Shown in pieces: positions 1 through 5,443 of a stretch of 6,089 bases of DNA. Location of the stretch: contig DATANP010000060.1 in NCBI GenBank assembly GCA_036266195.1, positions 1-6,089 of the forward strand, written 5' to 3'. Position 1 is the first letter of the stretch. Every line of letters starts with the position of its first letter. The notes under the pieces were generated by a model that was not told where the DNA came from, made no database searches, and worked only from the letters and a program-made list of their open reading frames with translations. The position numbers were made by a program, and so were the translations under genes. The stretch comes from DATMER01 sp036266195. Lineage in GTDB: Bacteria; Acidobacteriota; Thermoanaerobaculia; Multivoradales; UBA5704.

Positions 1-84
1 GGGTCCTGGGTGAAGAGCGCCCTCAAGTACGACATCGCGAACAACAATGGCGTGCTGATGTGGGCCCCGGCCGGAATCAACTAA
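1..84 (+). CDS. 3' end of an unrecognised protein (partial, 27 residues visible)
   Basis: Frame 1 is open from the window edge and ends at the TAA at 82-84. The visible tail ends in NNNGVLMWAPAGIN. I do not recognise a family from 27 residues. The frame is favoured as real because it ends about 85 bases before a strong same-strand intrinsic terminator at 171-207, and because the next convincing gene begins only at 363 behind its own upstream region. The alternating polar and hydrophobic tail would fit a beta-rich secreted or envelope protein, but that is only an impression. No function is assigned. Confidence 0.55.
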   Translation, partial: GSWVKSALKYDIANNNGVLMWAPAGIN

Positions 85-170
85 ACCGTCGGAGACTCCC
101 CCGTCCGGCCCTTCCGGAGGAAGGAAGAGCCGGCGGCGGCGAGGACCAGGACGGTATCGAGCAGGACTGG

Positions 171-207
171 GGGCGGCCACAGGGCCGCCCTCTCTTTTGT
201 TTCTTTT
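171..207 (+). terminator. Rho-independent terminator
   Basis: The perfect 8-bp stem GGGCGGCC (171-178) and GGCCGCCC (183-190) closes the 4-base loop ACAG. It is followed at once by the T-rich run TCTCTTTTGTTTCTTTT (191-207). The left side has no A-tract, so it works in the plus direction only. It would terminate the gene ending at 84. The same GGGCGGCC/GGCCGCCC stem recurs in the minus-strand terminator at 1283-1313. Confidence 0.85.
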
Positions 208-221
208 GGTCCGACGGGCTC

Positions 222-266
222 GTAGTTTCTACGCGTGGCTCCGGCTAGCTCCTATGTAGAAACTGC
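222..266. repeat. Spaced inverted repeat upstream of the BON lipoprotein gene
   Basis: AGTTTCTAC at 224-232 is the exact reverse complement of GTAGAAACT at 256-264, separated by 23 bases. Pairing extends outward with a G-T wobble to 222/266. The left arm is itself a small palindrome, GTAG-TTT-CTAC (222-232). It lies after the terminator of the preceding gene and about 100 bases before the lipoprotein start, so it could be a regulator-binding site or an RNA stem. Which one cannot be decided from the sequence. Confidence 0.45.
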
Positions 267-278
267 GGTCTCGGGCAA

Positions 279-299
279 GTAGCAAGCACGCTTCACGGC
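279..299 (+). repeat. 21-bp repeated element, copy 1
   Basis: The stretch reads GTAG, one variable base, then AAGCACGCTTCACGGC. A second copy at 3083-3103, upstream of the histidine kinase, matches at 20 of 21 positions; the only difference is C versus A at the fifth base. Both copies are in the same orientation in noncoding DNA just upstream of a gene. This may be a shared operator or promoter part, or a member of a dispersed repeat family. Confidence 0.5.
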
Positions 300-320
300 C
301 TGCGCAATAGGGGCTACATT
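292..320 (+). promoter_or_regulatory. Possible sigma70-type promoter for the BON lipoprotein/dodecin unit
   Basis: TTCACG (292-297) and TACATT (315-320) each match the -35 and -10 consensus at four of six positions and are 17 bases apart. The -35 candidate lies inside the 21-bp repeated element. The predicted leader before the ATG at 363 would be about 35 bases, which is reasonable. Matches of this quality occur by chance, so this is only a candidate. Confidence 0.3.
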
Positions 321-362
321 GGGGAGGCGTTCAATCACGGACGCCAGAAGGGAACCTCTCTC

Positions 363-902
363 ATGAAACGCTTTATGATCAATTCTTTGTTGTGCGTCGC
401 GCTGCTGGCGCTCGCCGGATGCTCCTCAACCATGATCTCCGAGAGTACGCGGGATATGGATTCCGCCATCTCCTCGAAGATCGATGAATCGCTCGAAGCC
501 AGCACGGCCGTGAAGGCGCGGCAGGTGAACGTCCAGACCCGCGAAGCCGTGGTCTACCTGACCGGCATTGTCGACTCCGAGGACTCTCGCCGCGAGGCCG
601 GGCGTATCGCATGGCACACGGCCGGCGTGGACGGCGTGGTGAACGATCTGACCGTCGGCGAGCGGACTGTCGGGGACTGGGTGGACGACACCCTGATCAG
701 CTCGCGCCTCAAGGCGCAGCTCATCGCCGACACCGACGTGCGGGCCTCGGACATCGACGTGAGCTCCTCGCAGGGCGTGGTGACGTTGATCGGGCGCGTC
801 CGTTCCACGGAGATGAAGCAGGATGCGGAGCGCATCGCCCGCGGCATCAAGGGCGTCACCGACGTCCACAACGAGCTGGTGGTCGGCAGGATGTCGAACT
901 GA
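363..902 (+). CDS. BON-domain outer-membrane lipoprotein (DolP/OsmY-like)
   Basis: The 179-residue product begins with a lipoprotein signal peptide: positive MKRF, a hydrophobic stretch at 7-18, and the lipobox LAGC with the lipidated cysteine at residue 20. Ser-Ser at mature positions +2/+3, with no Asp, is compatible with outer-membrane sorting. Two BON domains follow, at about residues 34-98 and 109-174, each ending in the typical GVDGVVNDL or GVTDVHNELVV pattern. BON domains bind phospholipid or act in envelope maintenance. The layout and length resemble E. coli DolP (YraP, about 190 residues), but orthology is not shown, so no symbol is given. The ATG at 363 has AGAAGGGA (347-354) eight bases upstream. 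The dodecin gene starts 46 bases after the stop with no terminator between, suggesting co-transcription. The role is likely periplasmic outer-membrane integrity under stress (inference). Confidence 0.9.
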   Translation: MKRFMINSLLCVALLALAGCSSTMISESTRDMDSAISSKIDESLEASTAVKARQVNVQTREAVVYLTGIVDSEDSRREAGRIAWHTAGVDGVVNDLTVGERTVGDWVDDTLISSRLKAQLIADTDVRASDIDVSSSQGVVTLIGRVRSTEMKQDAERIARGIKGVTDVHNELVVGRMSN

Positions 903-948
903 CCCGCGGCGGCCAGGTTGCAATCAGACGAACCGAACGGAGGCAAGA

Positions 949-1152
949 ATGTCGATAGCCAAGGTTTCCGAAATCAGCGCGACATCCGCCAAGAGCTTCG
1001 AGGACGCGGTCGTCCAAGGGCTCGCCCGGGCGAACAAGACGCTGCGCAACGTGCGCAGCGCATGGATCAAGGAGCAGCAGGTGCGGGTGCATGAAGGCGC
1101 CATCACCGAGTACCAGGTCAACATGATGGTCACCTTCGTGATCGAAGACTAG
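949..1152 (+). CDS. Dodecin family protein (flavin-binding type fold)
   Basis: The product has 67 residues, the usual dodecin size. It shows the family's beta-alpha-beta-beta layout: MSIAKVSEIS, the helix SFEDAVVQGLARANKTLRN at 16-34, then strands around 37-47 and 54-65. The conserved landmarks SFEDAV, TLRNV, EYQV and the closing VTFVIED are present. Dodecins assemble into dodecameric spheres that store or sequester flavins in the cytoplasm, limiting photo-oxidative damage. The ATG at 949 has GGAGG (939-943) five bases upstream, so the in-frame extension back to 823, overlapping the lipoprotein gene, is not used. Tryptophan 39 sits two residues later than the flavin-stacking tryptophan of the classic archaeal and mycobacterial dodecins as I recall them, with Ser37 at that place. 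Flavin binding should therefore not be assumed. It is probably co-transcribed with the lipoprotein gene upstream. Confidence 0.9.
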   Translation: MSIAKVSEISATSAKSFEDAVVQGLARANKTLRNVRSAWIKEQQVRVHEGAITEYQVNMMVTFVIED

Positions 1153-1188
1153 GGCGTCGTCAACCTTGAATTGCCAGGCTGCTTCTTT

Positions 1189-1222
1189 CCCTGGGAGCGC
1201 CGGGATGCCGGCGCTCCCAGGG
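1189..1222. repeat. Perfect 15-bp hairpin (REP-like or terminator-like) after the dodecin gene
   Basis: CCCTGGGAGCGCCGG (1189-1203) pairs perfectly with CCGGCGCTCCCAGGG (1208-1222) across the 4-base loop GATG. It lies 36 bases after the dodecin stop. Neither side has a T-tract, so it is not a standard intrinsic terminator. It could be a REP-like dispersed palindrome, an mRNA 3'-end stabiliser, or a barrier between convergent transcripts. I cannot assign it to a named repeat family. Confidence 0.6.
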
Positions 1223-1282
1223 ACGATCGGCATTTCTTACATGCAATTTATACCGATGCGCCGGTCGCCGGCACCGGGTCTG

Positions 1283-1313
1283 AAAGAAAAAAGGGCGGCC
1301 GTCAGGCCGCCCT
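1283..1313 (-). terminator. Rho-independent terminator of the PRC-barrel gene
   Basis: The 9-bp perfect stem AGGGCGGCC (1292-1300) and GGCCGCCCT (1305-1313) closes the loop GTCA. It is flanked on the left by AAAGAAAAA (1283-1291), which reads as a T-tract on the minus strand. It lies 25 bases past the PRC-barrel stop, in the right direction. The right flank has no T-tract, so it does not serve the plus strand. Confidence 0.85.
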
Positions 1314-1338
1314 CGGTGCTGCTCGATGCCGTCTGGTT

Positions 1339-1710
1339 TTACTGCCAGTAGGGCTTGTAGCCGTAGAACTTGTAGACCTCGGCGCCCCAGGTGCGGTCCG
1401 ACGCCATCGGGGGGTTGTTTTTGTCGAAGCCGGGGGCGTTCTTCAGCTTGTTCTTGTCGACCTCGAGCGTGAAGTGCTCACGGCTGGCGTCGAGCTTCAG
1501 GGCCTCGAACGGAACGGCGAACAGCTTCTCGCCCATGCCCAGGAAGCCGCCGAGGGAGAGGATGGCATAGGCGACGCGCCCCTTCTCCAGGTCGAGCATG
1601 AGCTCCTCGATCTTGCCGAGGCTCTCTCCGGCATGGTTGACGACGGCGTCGCCGACGACGGCGGTGGTCGAGAGGACGTTGGGGTGGGTTTCCACAGTGG
1701 TGTTGGACAT
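1339..1710 (-). CDS. PRC-barrel domain protein (stress-associated type)
   Basis: The 123-residue product starts MSNTTVETHPNVLS. The PRC-barrel domain spans about residues 10-86: GDAVVNHAGESLGKIEELML, then the characteristic GRVAYAILSLGGFLGMGEKL and FAVPFEAL. The short conserved tail has LKNAPGFDK followed by RTWGAEVYKFYGYKPYWQ. PRC-barrels are small beta-barrels found in photosynthetic reaction-centre H subunits, RimM and many stand-alone proteins of unclear function. Soluble ones of this type often sit next to BON, CsbD or other stress genes. There is no signal peptide or membrane segment, so it is probably cytoplasmic. The start at 1710 is preferred over an upstream ATG at 1740 because GGAAAGG on the minus strand lies about seven bases upstream of it. 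It is convergent with the dodecin gene, divergent from the permease gene, and has its own terminator at 1283-1313. Confidence 0.9.
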   Translation of the reverse strand: MSNTTVETHPNVLSTTAVVGDAVVNHAGESLGKIEELMLDLEKGRVAYAILSLGGFLGMGEKLFAVPFEALKLDASREHFTLEVDKNKLKNAPGFDKNNPPMASDRTWGAEVYKFYGYKPYWQ

Positions 1711-1794
1711 GAGGTACCTTTCCAGTGGCGGTAGTTCCAAACAGACCCGATTGGACAGGCCCAGGATAGGCGAGGCGTTCGCGGGGCTGGCGAT

Positions 1795-1819
1795 AACCTT
1801 TTACATTCATAAAAAGGTT
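1795..1819. promoter_or_regulatory. AT-rich inverted repeat in the divergent spacer (possible operator)
   Basis: The spacer between the divergent PRC-barrel and permease genes (1711-1910) is GC-rich except around 1795-1819. There AACCTTTT (1795-1802) and AAAAGGTT (1812-1819) form an exact inverted repeat around ACATTCATA. This is the size and symmetry of an operator for a dimeric regulator, and it is placed to affect both genes. No convincing -35/-10 pair was found on either strand of the spacer. A smaller palindrome, GCCAT-A-ATGGC (1890-1900), lies just before the permease start. Confidence 0.4.
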
Positions 1820-1910
1820 GCAAGATCCGCGCCGCATCGAGCCTGCGACCGCGGTCGAGCGCGGCACCAGCAGGAGCCGTCCGATTTTTGCCATAATGGC
1901 GGTTGCGGCC

Positions 1911-3053
1911 ATGCTGGATCCAGAACCATCGGAGCCCGTCCCGGAGCAACGCGAGTGGCGGCTCGCCGGCCTCATCGCCTTCGGGCTGTTGGCGGTCCTG
2001 GTGCTCGCGGCCGCCTTCCTCATCCTCTGGCCCTTCCTCTCCGCCATCATGGTCGCGGCGATCCTCGTCATCCTGACCTACCCGATCTACCGGCGCCTCC
2101 TGGCGCGGCTGCATGGGCGGTCCCCTGTGGCGGCGCTCCTGATGCTGGCCGGTGCCAGCTTCCTGCTGGTCCTGCCGGCCGTCCTCATGGTCGTCCTGTT
2201 GATCGGCCAGGCCAGGCTGCTGATCGACAAGCTGCAGAGCGGGGAGGCCCAGGCGATGCTCGCTTCGCTCGACCTGGCCGGCCGGCTGCGCTTCCTCACC
2301 CGCTATATCCCGAGCTTCGATTCCGCCACGCTCAGCCCCGAGCGGATGATCCTGCCGCTCCTGCGGCAGGTGCCCGGCTGGGTCGAGCAACACGGCCAGG
2401 CCGTCCTCGGTGGACTCGCCGACCTCGTGGTCGGCATCTTCCTCGTGCTGCTCGCGGCGTACTTCTTCTTCGTCGAGGGAGAGGGCATCCTGCGCGAGCT
2501 CCACTCCCTCTCGCCGCTGCCGCGCCGCTACGGCCGCCAATTCGCGGCGCGGTTCGAGTCGGTCATCGACGCCACCTTTCGCGGCCAGTTGATGACCTCG
2601 CTGGCGCAGGCGATCGCCATCACGGTCGGCCTGGCGATCGCGCGGGTGCCCGGGGCGCTCCTCTGGGGAGCGGTCGCCGCGGTCCTCTCCCTCCTGCCGA
2701 TGGTGGGTGCCGCGGTCGTGTGGGTGCCGGCCACGATCTACCTTGCGGTCGCGGCCTCCCTGGGCCAGCGCGGCTACGGCTGGGCGATCTTCCTCGCGCT
2801 CTGGGGGCTTCTCGTGGTCTCGACGATCGACAACGTGGTCCGTCCCTGGGCGATGAAGGGAAAGGCGCAACTGCCTGCCATTCCTCTCCTCTTCGCCGTC
2901 CTCGGCGGCTTGCAGGTCTTCGGCTTCGTGGGGCTGGTCATCGGACCGCTCGTCTTCTCGCTGCTCAAATCGATCCTCGACATCTACAAGGAGTCATTCC
3001 AGACGACGCCGGCCGAAGCGCCCGCGGATGCCGGCATCTTACCGGGAGCGTAA
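1911..3053 (+). CDS. AI-2E family transporter (PerM/TqsA-type permease)
   Basis: An integral inner-membrane protein of 380 residues from this start. Hydrophobic segments fall at about residues 17-40, 43-58, 73-100, 163-188, 227-245, 250-282 (two spans), 289-307 and 320-353, with a soluble region at about 101-162, as in the AI-2E (formerly UPF0118) family. The family signature is clear near the C-terminus: IDNVVRP (306-312), then GGLQVFGFVGLVIGPL (332-347). Characterised relatives include E. coli TqsA, linked to autoinducer-2 export, and Na+/H+ antiporter-like members in halophiles. Substrate cannot be read from sequence, so a signalling role is not claimed. The start is uncertain: ATG 1911 has GGCGG eight bases upstream, ATG 1896 would add five residues without a clear ribosome site, and a TTG at 1818 is less likely. 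There is no terminator before the kinase gene 77 bases downstream, so read-through is possible. Confidence 0.9.
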   Translation: MLDPEPSEPVPEQREWRLAGLIAFGLLAVLVLAAAFLILWPFLSAIMVAAILVILTYPIYRRLLARLHGRSPVAALLMLAGASFLLVLPAVLMVVLLIGQARLLIDKLQSGEAQAMLASLDLAGRLRFLTRYIPSFDSATLSPERMILPLLRQVPGWVEQHGQAVLGGLADLVVGIFLVLLAAYFFFVEGEGILRELHSLSPLPRRYGRQFAARFESVIDATFRGQLMTSLAQAIAITVGLAIARVPGALLWGAVAAVLSLLPMVGAAVVWVPATIYLAVAASLGQRGYGWAIFLALWGLLVVSTIDNVVRPWAMKGKAQLPAIPLLFAVLGGLQVFGFVGLVIGPLVFSLLKSILDIYKESFQTTPAEAPADAGILPGA

Positions 3054-3082
3054 TTACTACCCGGCTGCTGCGCGCGGGCCCC

Positions 3083-3103
3083 GTAGAAAGCACGCTTCAC
3101 GGC
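3083..3103 (+). repeat. 21-bp repeated element, copy 2
   Basis: The second copy reads GTAG, A, then AAGCACGCTTCACGGC, matching 279-299 at 20 of 21 bases in the same orientation. It starts 29 bases after the permease stop and ends 27 bases before the kinase ATG. Unlike copy 1, the bases 17 downstream of its TTCACG (CACACT at 3119-3124) are a poor -10, so a promoter at this copy is less convincing. Confidence 0.5.
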
Positions 3104-3130
3104 ACGGTGGATCAGGCCCACACTGAGGGA

Positions 3131-5101
3131 ATGGTAGCTGCCGAGCCAGGCCCTGGCGCCAAGGAGAGAGCGGGAAATCAGGCCCGCAGGCACCGCGACC
3201 GGCGGGCCCCCGCCAAGGGTCTCGTCGATGCCCTGATCGAGCCCTTCCTGGTGCTCGACGGGCAGTTGCGGGTGCGCTCCGCGAGCGGCGCTTTCTGCGA
3301 GAAGTTCCAGGTCTCGCGGGAGGATACGGAGGGCCGTCACCTCGCCGAGCTCGGAGACGGCCGCTGGGACGTCGCCGGGCTGCGGCAGAAGCTTGCCGAG
3401 GTCCTGCCGGGCTCTCATGCCTTCAACGACTTCAGGGGCTTCGAGGTCGAGCAGGAGGTGCCGGGAGCCGGGCGGCGGACCCTGCTCCTCCACGGCCGCG
3501 GCCTGCCGGGCGCGGAAGGTTGTCCGAGCGAGATCCTGCTGGCCATCGAGGACGTGACCGAGCGCCGCGCCGCCGAGGCCGCGCTGCGCGCCAGCGAAAC
3601 GCGATACCGGCGGCTCTTCGAGACGGCGAAGGACGGCATCCTGATCCTCGATGCCGTGAGCGGCAAGGTCGTGGACGCCAATCCGTTCATCAAGGTGCTT
3701 CTCGGCTACAGCCACGACGAGTTGCTGGGCAAGGAGCTCTGGCAGATCGGCCTGTTCAGCGACATCGCCGCCAGTCAGGCGGCCTTCCAGGAGCTGAGGG
3801 AGACCGGCTACATCCGCTACGAGCACCTCCCGCTTGAGACGCGCAGCGGTTCTCAAGTGGAGGTCGAGTTCGTCAGCAACACCTATCGCGCGGGCGCCAG
3901 CGACGTCATCCAGTGCAACATCCGCGACATCACCCTGCGCAGCGGGCTCGAGCGGCAGGCGAAGGAACAGAGCCTTGCCATGGCCGAGCTCCACCGGCGC
4001 AAGGACGAGTTCCTGGCGATGCTCTCGCACGAGCTGCGCAATCCGCTGTCGTCGATTGTCAATGCCCTGCAGCTCATGCGCCTGCAGCGGAGCGACGAGA
4101 ACCCGATCCAGGAGCAGGCGCGCACGATTCTCGAACGGCAGGTCGCGCAGCTCACGCGGCTCGTCGGCGATCTGATGGAGGTCTCCCGCGTCGTGACCGG
4201 CCAGCTCCGCCTGCGCCTCGAGAGCATCGACCTGCGCGGCATCGTGACAGTCGCGGTGGAGGCCACCCGTGCGGCGATTGACCGCCGCGGCCACGAGCTC
4301 GCGATGGACCTGCCGCCGCAGCCCGTCTGGCTGCAGGCGGATCCGGCCCGGCTCGAACAGGTGATCGTCAATCTCCTCGACAACGCCGCGAAGTACACCG
4401 AGCCGTTGGGACACATCTGGCTGTCGCTCGAGACCGAGGGCGATGCGGCGGTGCTGCGGGTACGCGACAGCGGGGTGGGGATCGCGGAGACGGTACTGCC
4501 GCGCGTTTTCGACCTCTTCACCCAGGCCGACCGCACCCTCGATCACTCGGCTGGGGGACTGGGCATCGGCTTGAGCCTGGTGCGGGCGCTGGTCGAGCTG
4601 CACCATGGCAAGGTCGAGGCCAGCAGCGCGGGCCCGGGGCAGGGCAGCGCCTTCGTCGTACGCCTGCCGATCAGCGAGCCCGGCAGTCGTGCCGGCTCGC
4701 TGCCAGAGGGAGCGGGCGGTCATGCCGCCATGGGGATGCCTGTATTGGTGGTCGACGACGACGTCGATGCGGCCGACAGCCTGGCCCTGCTGCTGCGGAT
4801 GTCGGGCTACGAGGCGCGCGTGGCCTACTCGGGGACGACCGCACTGCAAACGGCCGTCGAGCAGTGCCCGGAGGCGGTGATCCTCGACCTCAGCCTGCCC
4901 GAGATGGATGGCTATGAGCTCGGACGGCGGCTACGCCAGCATCCACAACTGGCCGCTGTCCGCCTGATCGCTCTCACTGGGCACGGCCAGCAGGAGGACC
5001 TCGACCGCTCGCGCGCCGAGGGCTTCGAGGCCCACCTGGTCAAGCCGATCGAGCTTCGGCAGCTGCTCGACGGGCTGCTTCGGAAGAGCGGAAGCGTGTA
5101 A
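3131..5101 (+). CDS. Soluble hybrid histidine kinase: PAS-PAS-HisKA-HATPase_c-receiver
   Basis: The 656-residue product has no membrane segment, so it is cytoplasmic. A basic, disordered-looking leader (1-30) precedes a divergent PAS domain (about 31-146, ending in the linker EDVTERRAAEA) and a second PAS (about 154-270, ending NIRDITLR). The HisKA helix pair (about 290-357) carries the phosphoacceptor His300 in SHELRNPL. The HATPase_c domain (about 400-513) shows the N box with N414 and N418, the G1 box DSGVGI (446-451), the F box FDLF (460-463) and the G2 box GGLGIGL (475-481). A C-terminal receiver (about 537-652) has acidic D542-D544, phosphoacceptor D586, T616 and K638. All catalytic residues are present, so kinase and phosphorelay function are expected. 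Signal and final target are unknown, and no separate regulator lies nearby. ATG 3131 is chosen because GAGG (3125-3128) precedes it, although only two bases away. GTG 3107 is an in-frame alternative. Confidence 0.93.
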   Translation: MVAAEPGPGAKERAGNQARRHRDRRAPAKGLVDALIEPFLVLDGQLRVRSASGAFCEKFQVSREDTEGRHLAELGDGRWDVAGLRQKLAEVLPGSHAFNDFRGFEVEQEVPGAGRRTLLLHGRGLPGAEGCPSEILLAIEDVTERRAAEAALRASETRYRRLFETAKDGILILDAVSGKVVDANPFIKVLLGYSHDELLGKELWQIGLFSDIAASQAAFQELRETGYIRYEHLPLETRSGSQVEVEFVSNTYRAGASDVIQCNIRDITLRSGLERQAKEQSLAMAELHRRKDEFLAMLSHELRNPLSSIVNALQLMRLQRSDENPIQEQARTILERQVAQLTRLVGDLMEVSRVVTGQLRLRLESIDLRGIVTVAVEATRAAIDRRGHELAMDLPPQPVWLQADPARLEQVIVNLLDNAAKYTEPLGHIWLSLETEGDAAVLRVRDSGVGIAETVLPRVFDLFTQADRTLDHSAGGLGIGLSLVRALVELHHGKVEASSAGPGQGSAFVVRLPISEPGSRAGSLPEGAGGHAAMGMPVLVVDDDVDAADSLALLLRMSGYEARVAYSGTTALQTAVEQCPEAVILDLSLPEMDGYELGRRLRQHPQLAAVRLIALTGHGQQEDLDRSRAEGFEAHLVKPIELRQLLDGLLRKSGSV

Positions 5102-5120
5102 CGCCAGCGTAAGGTGACGT

Positions 5121-5143
5121 CGGCTCGCCGTAGCGTCGAGCCG
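5121..5143 (+). terminator. Weak hairpin after the kinase gene, possible terminator
   Basis: CGGCTCG (5121-5127) and CGAGCCG (5137-5143) form a 7-bp stem with a 9-base loop, beginning 20 bases after the kinase stop. No T-tract follows, so intrinsic termination would be weak at best. It could instead be a 3'-end-protecting stem or chance pairing in GC-rich DNA. Confidence 0.25.
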
Positions 5144-5303
5144 CACGGTGAGCTTCAGAGCGTTCTGCGTCTGGGTTCGTTCTGTTGAAGAAGCGCCCTA
5201 AGACAATGGTAGACCCTAAAACACAGCACGGAGAGAATAGCCGGGCGGCCGTGAGGTAACCAGGCTCTGCCGGCCCGGTTGGCTGGCGCTGAATCCGCTC
5301 CGA

Positions 5304-5420
5304 ATCCGGCGCTTCCGGCGCCAAGCGCACCGGCACGCCGCTCAGGACGGCGTTGCCGGAGAGCGGATCGCGCAGGTTCTCGTCGAGCAGAGCGTTGAGG
5401 TTGGCGATGTCCTCCTTATT
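5304..5420 (-). pseudogene. Remnant resembling the C-terminus of a molybdopterin oxidoreductase
   Basis: Read on the minus strand from 5420, the frame gives IANLNALLDENLRDPLSG followed by NAVLSGVPVRLAPEAPD. The pattern of N-x-L, then DPLSGNAVL-x-GVPVRL, closely resembles the extreme C-terminus of large molybdopterin (DMSO reductase superfamily) oxidoreductases as I remember them. There it ends the dinucleotide-binding domain. Everything upstream is missing: a TAG at 5421-5423 closes the frame and the oppositely oriented gene at 5444 begins 23 bases beyond. No start or ribosome site is visible and the frame has no early stop downstream. I read it as the tail of a lost gene, cut off by deletion or insertion. 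The family call rests on about 35 residues and could be wrong. Confidence 0.4.
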
Positions 5421-5422
5421 CT
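5395..5422 (+). promoter_or_regulatory. Possible promoter for the right-edge gene
   Basis: TTGAGG (5395-5400) and TATTCT (5417-5422) each match the sigma70 consensus at four of six positions, with 16 bases between. A start near 5429 would leave a very short leader that still includes the ribosome site AAGGAG (5432-5437). The candidate overlaps the molybdoenzyme-like remnant, which is possible if that sequence is no longer coding. Evidence is weak. Confidence 0.25.
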
Positions 5423-5443
5423 ATACCCTGAAAGGAGTGGCTG

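Larger units (their letters stand above)
5102..5443. other. Gene-poor spacer between the kinase and the right-edge gene
   Basis: No intact gene is supported in these 342 bases. They hold a small hairpin just after the kinase stop, a stretch around 5180-5240 that is visibly less GC-rich than the flanking genes, a minus-strand coding scrap at about 5304-5420, and a possible promoter and clear ribosome site for the gene at 5444. An open minus-strand frame runs on from the scrap to 5040, under the kinase 3' end. Past about 5304 its sequence resembles no family I know and has the look of an accidental extension. Confidence 0.6.

Noticed and set aside
60..248. Small plus-strand frame of 62 codons spanning the first terminator
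   Set aside because: It runs through an evident intrinsic terminator and starts inside the tail of the preceding gene. The product is Arg/Gly-rich without features.
823..948. Extended N-terminus for the dodecin
   Set aside because: The extension would overlap the lipoprotein gene and make the protein far longer than any dodecin. The ATG at 949 has GGAGG at ideal spacing.
1261..1277. CCGGT/ACCGG mini-hairpin before the minus-strand terminator
   Set aside because: A 5-bp stem in GC-rich DNA is expected by chance and has no supporting context.
1711..1740. Upstream start for the PRC-barrel protein at 1740
   Set aside because: It would add ten residues not typical of the family, while the ATG at 1710 has a well-placed GGAAAGG.
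1497..2870. Minus-strand open frame of 457 codons opposite the permease
   Set aside because: The product is a low-complexity charged sequence (Arg, Glu, Asp, Gln), an antisense image of the hydrophobic permease, and it overlaps two real genes.
1598..3130. Long plus-strand open frame running into the kinase gene from 1598
   Set aside because: It is the upstream extension of the kinase frame, overlapping the PRC-barrel gene on the other strand and the permease in another frame. The translation there is rich in Ala, Arg, Gly and Pro without domain features. High GC simply removes stop codons.
2984..4849. Minus-strand open frame of 621 codons opposite the kinase
   Set aside because: It mirrors the codon phase of a GC-rich real gene. 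There is no recognisable domain, no good ribosome site, and the kinase on the other strand is unambiguous.
5241..5278. Imperfect CCGGGC/GCCCGG pairing in the right-hand spacer
   Set aside because: The 6-bp arms are 26 bases apart with no T-tract and no conserved loop, so this is likely chance.
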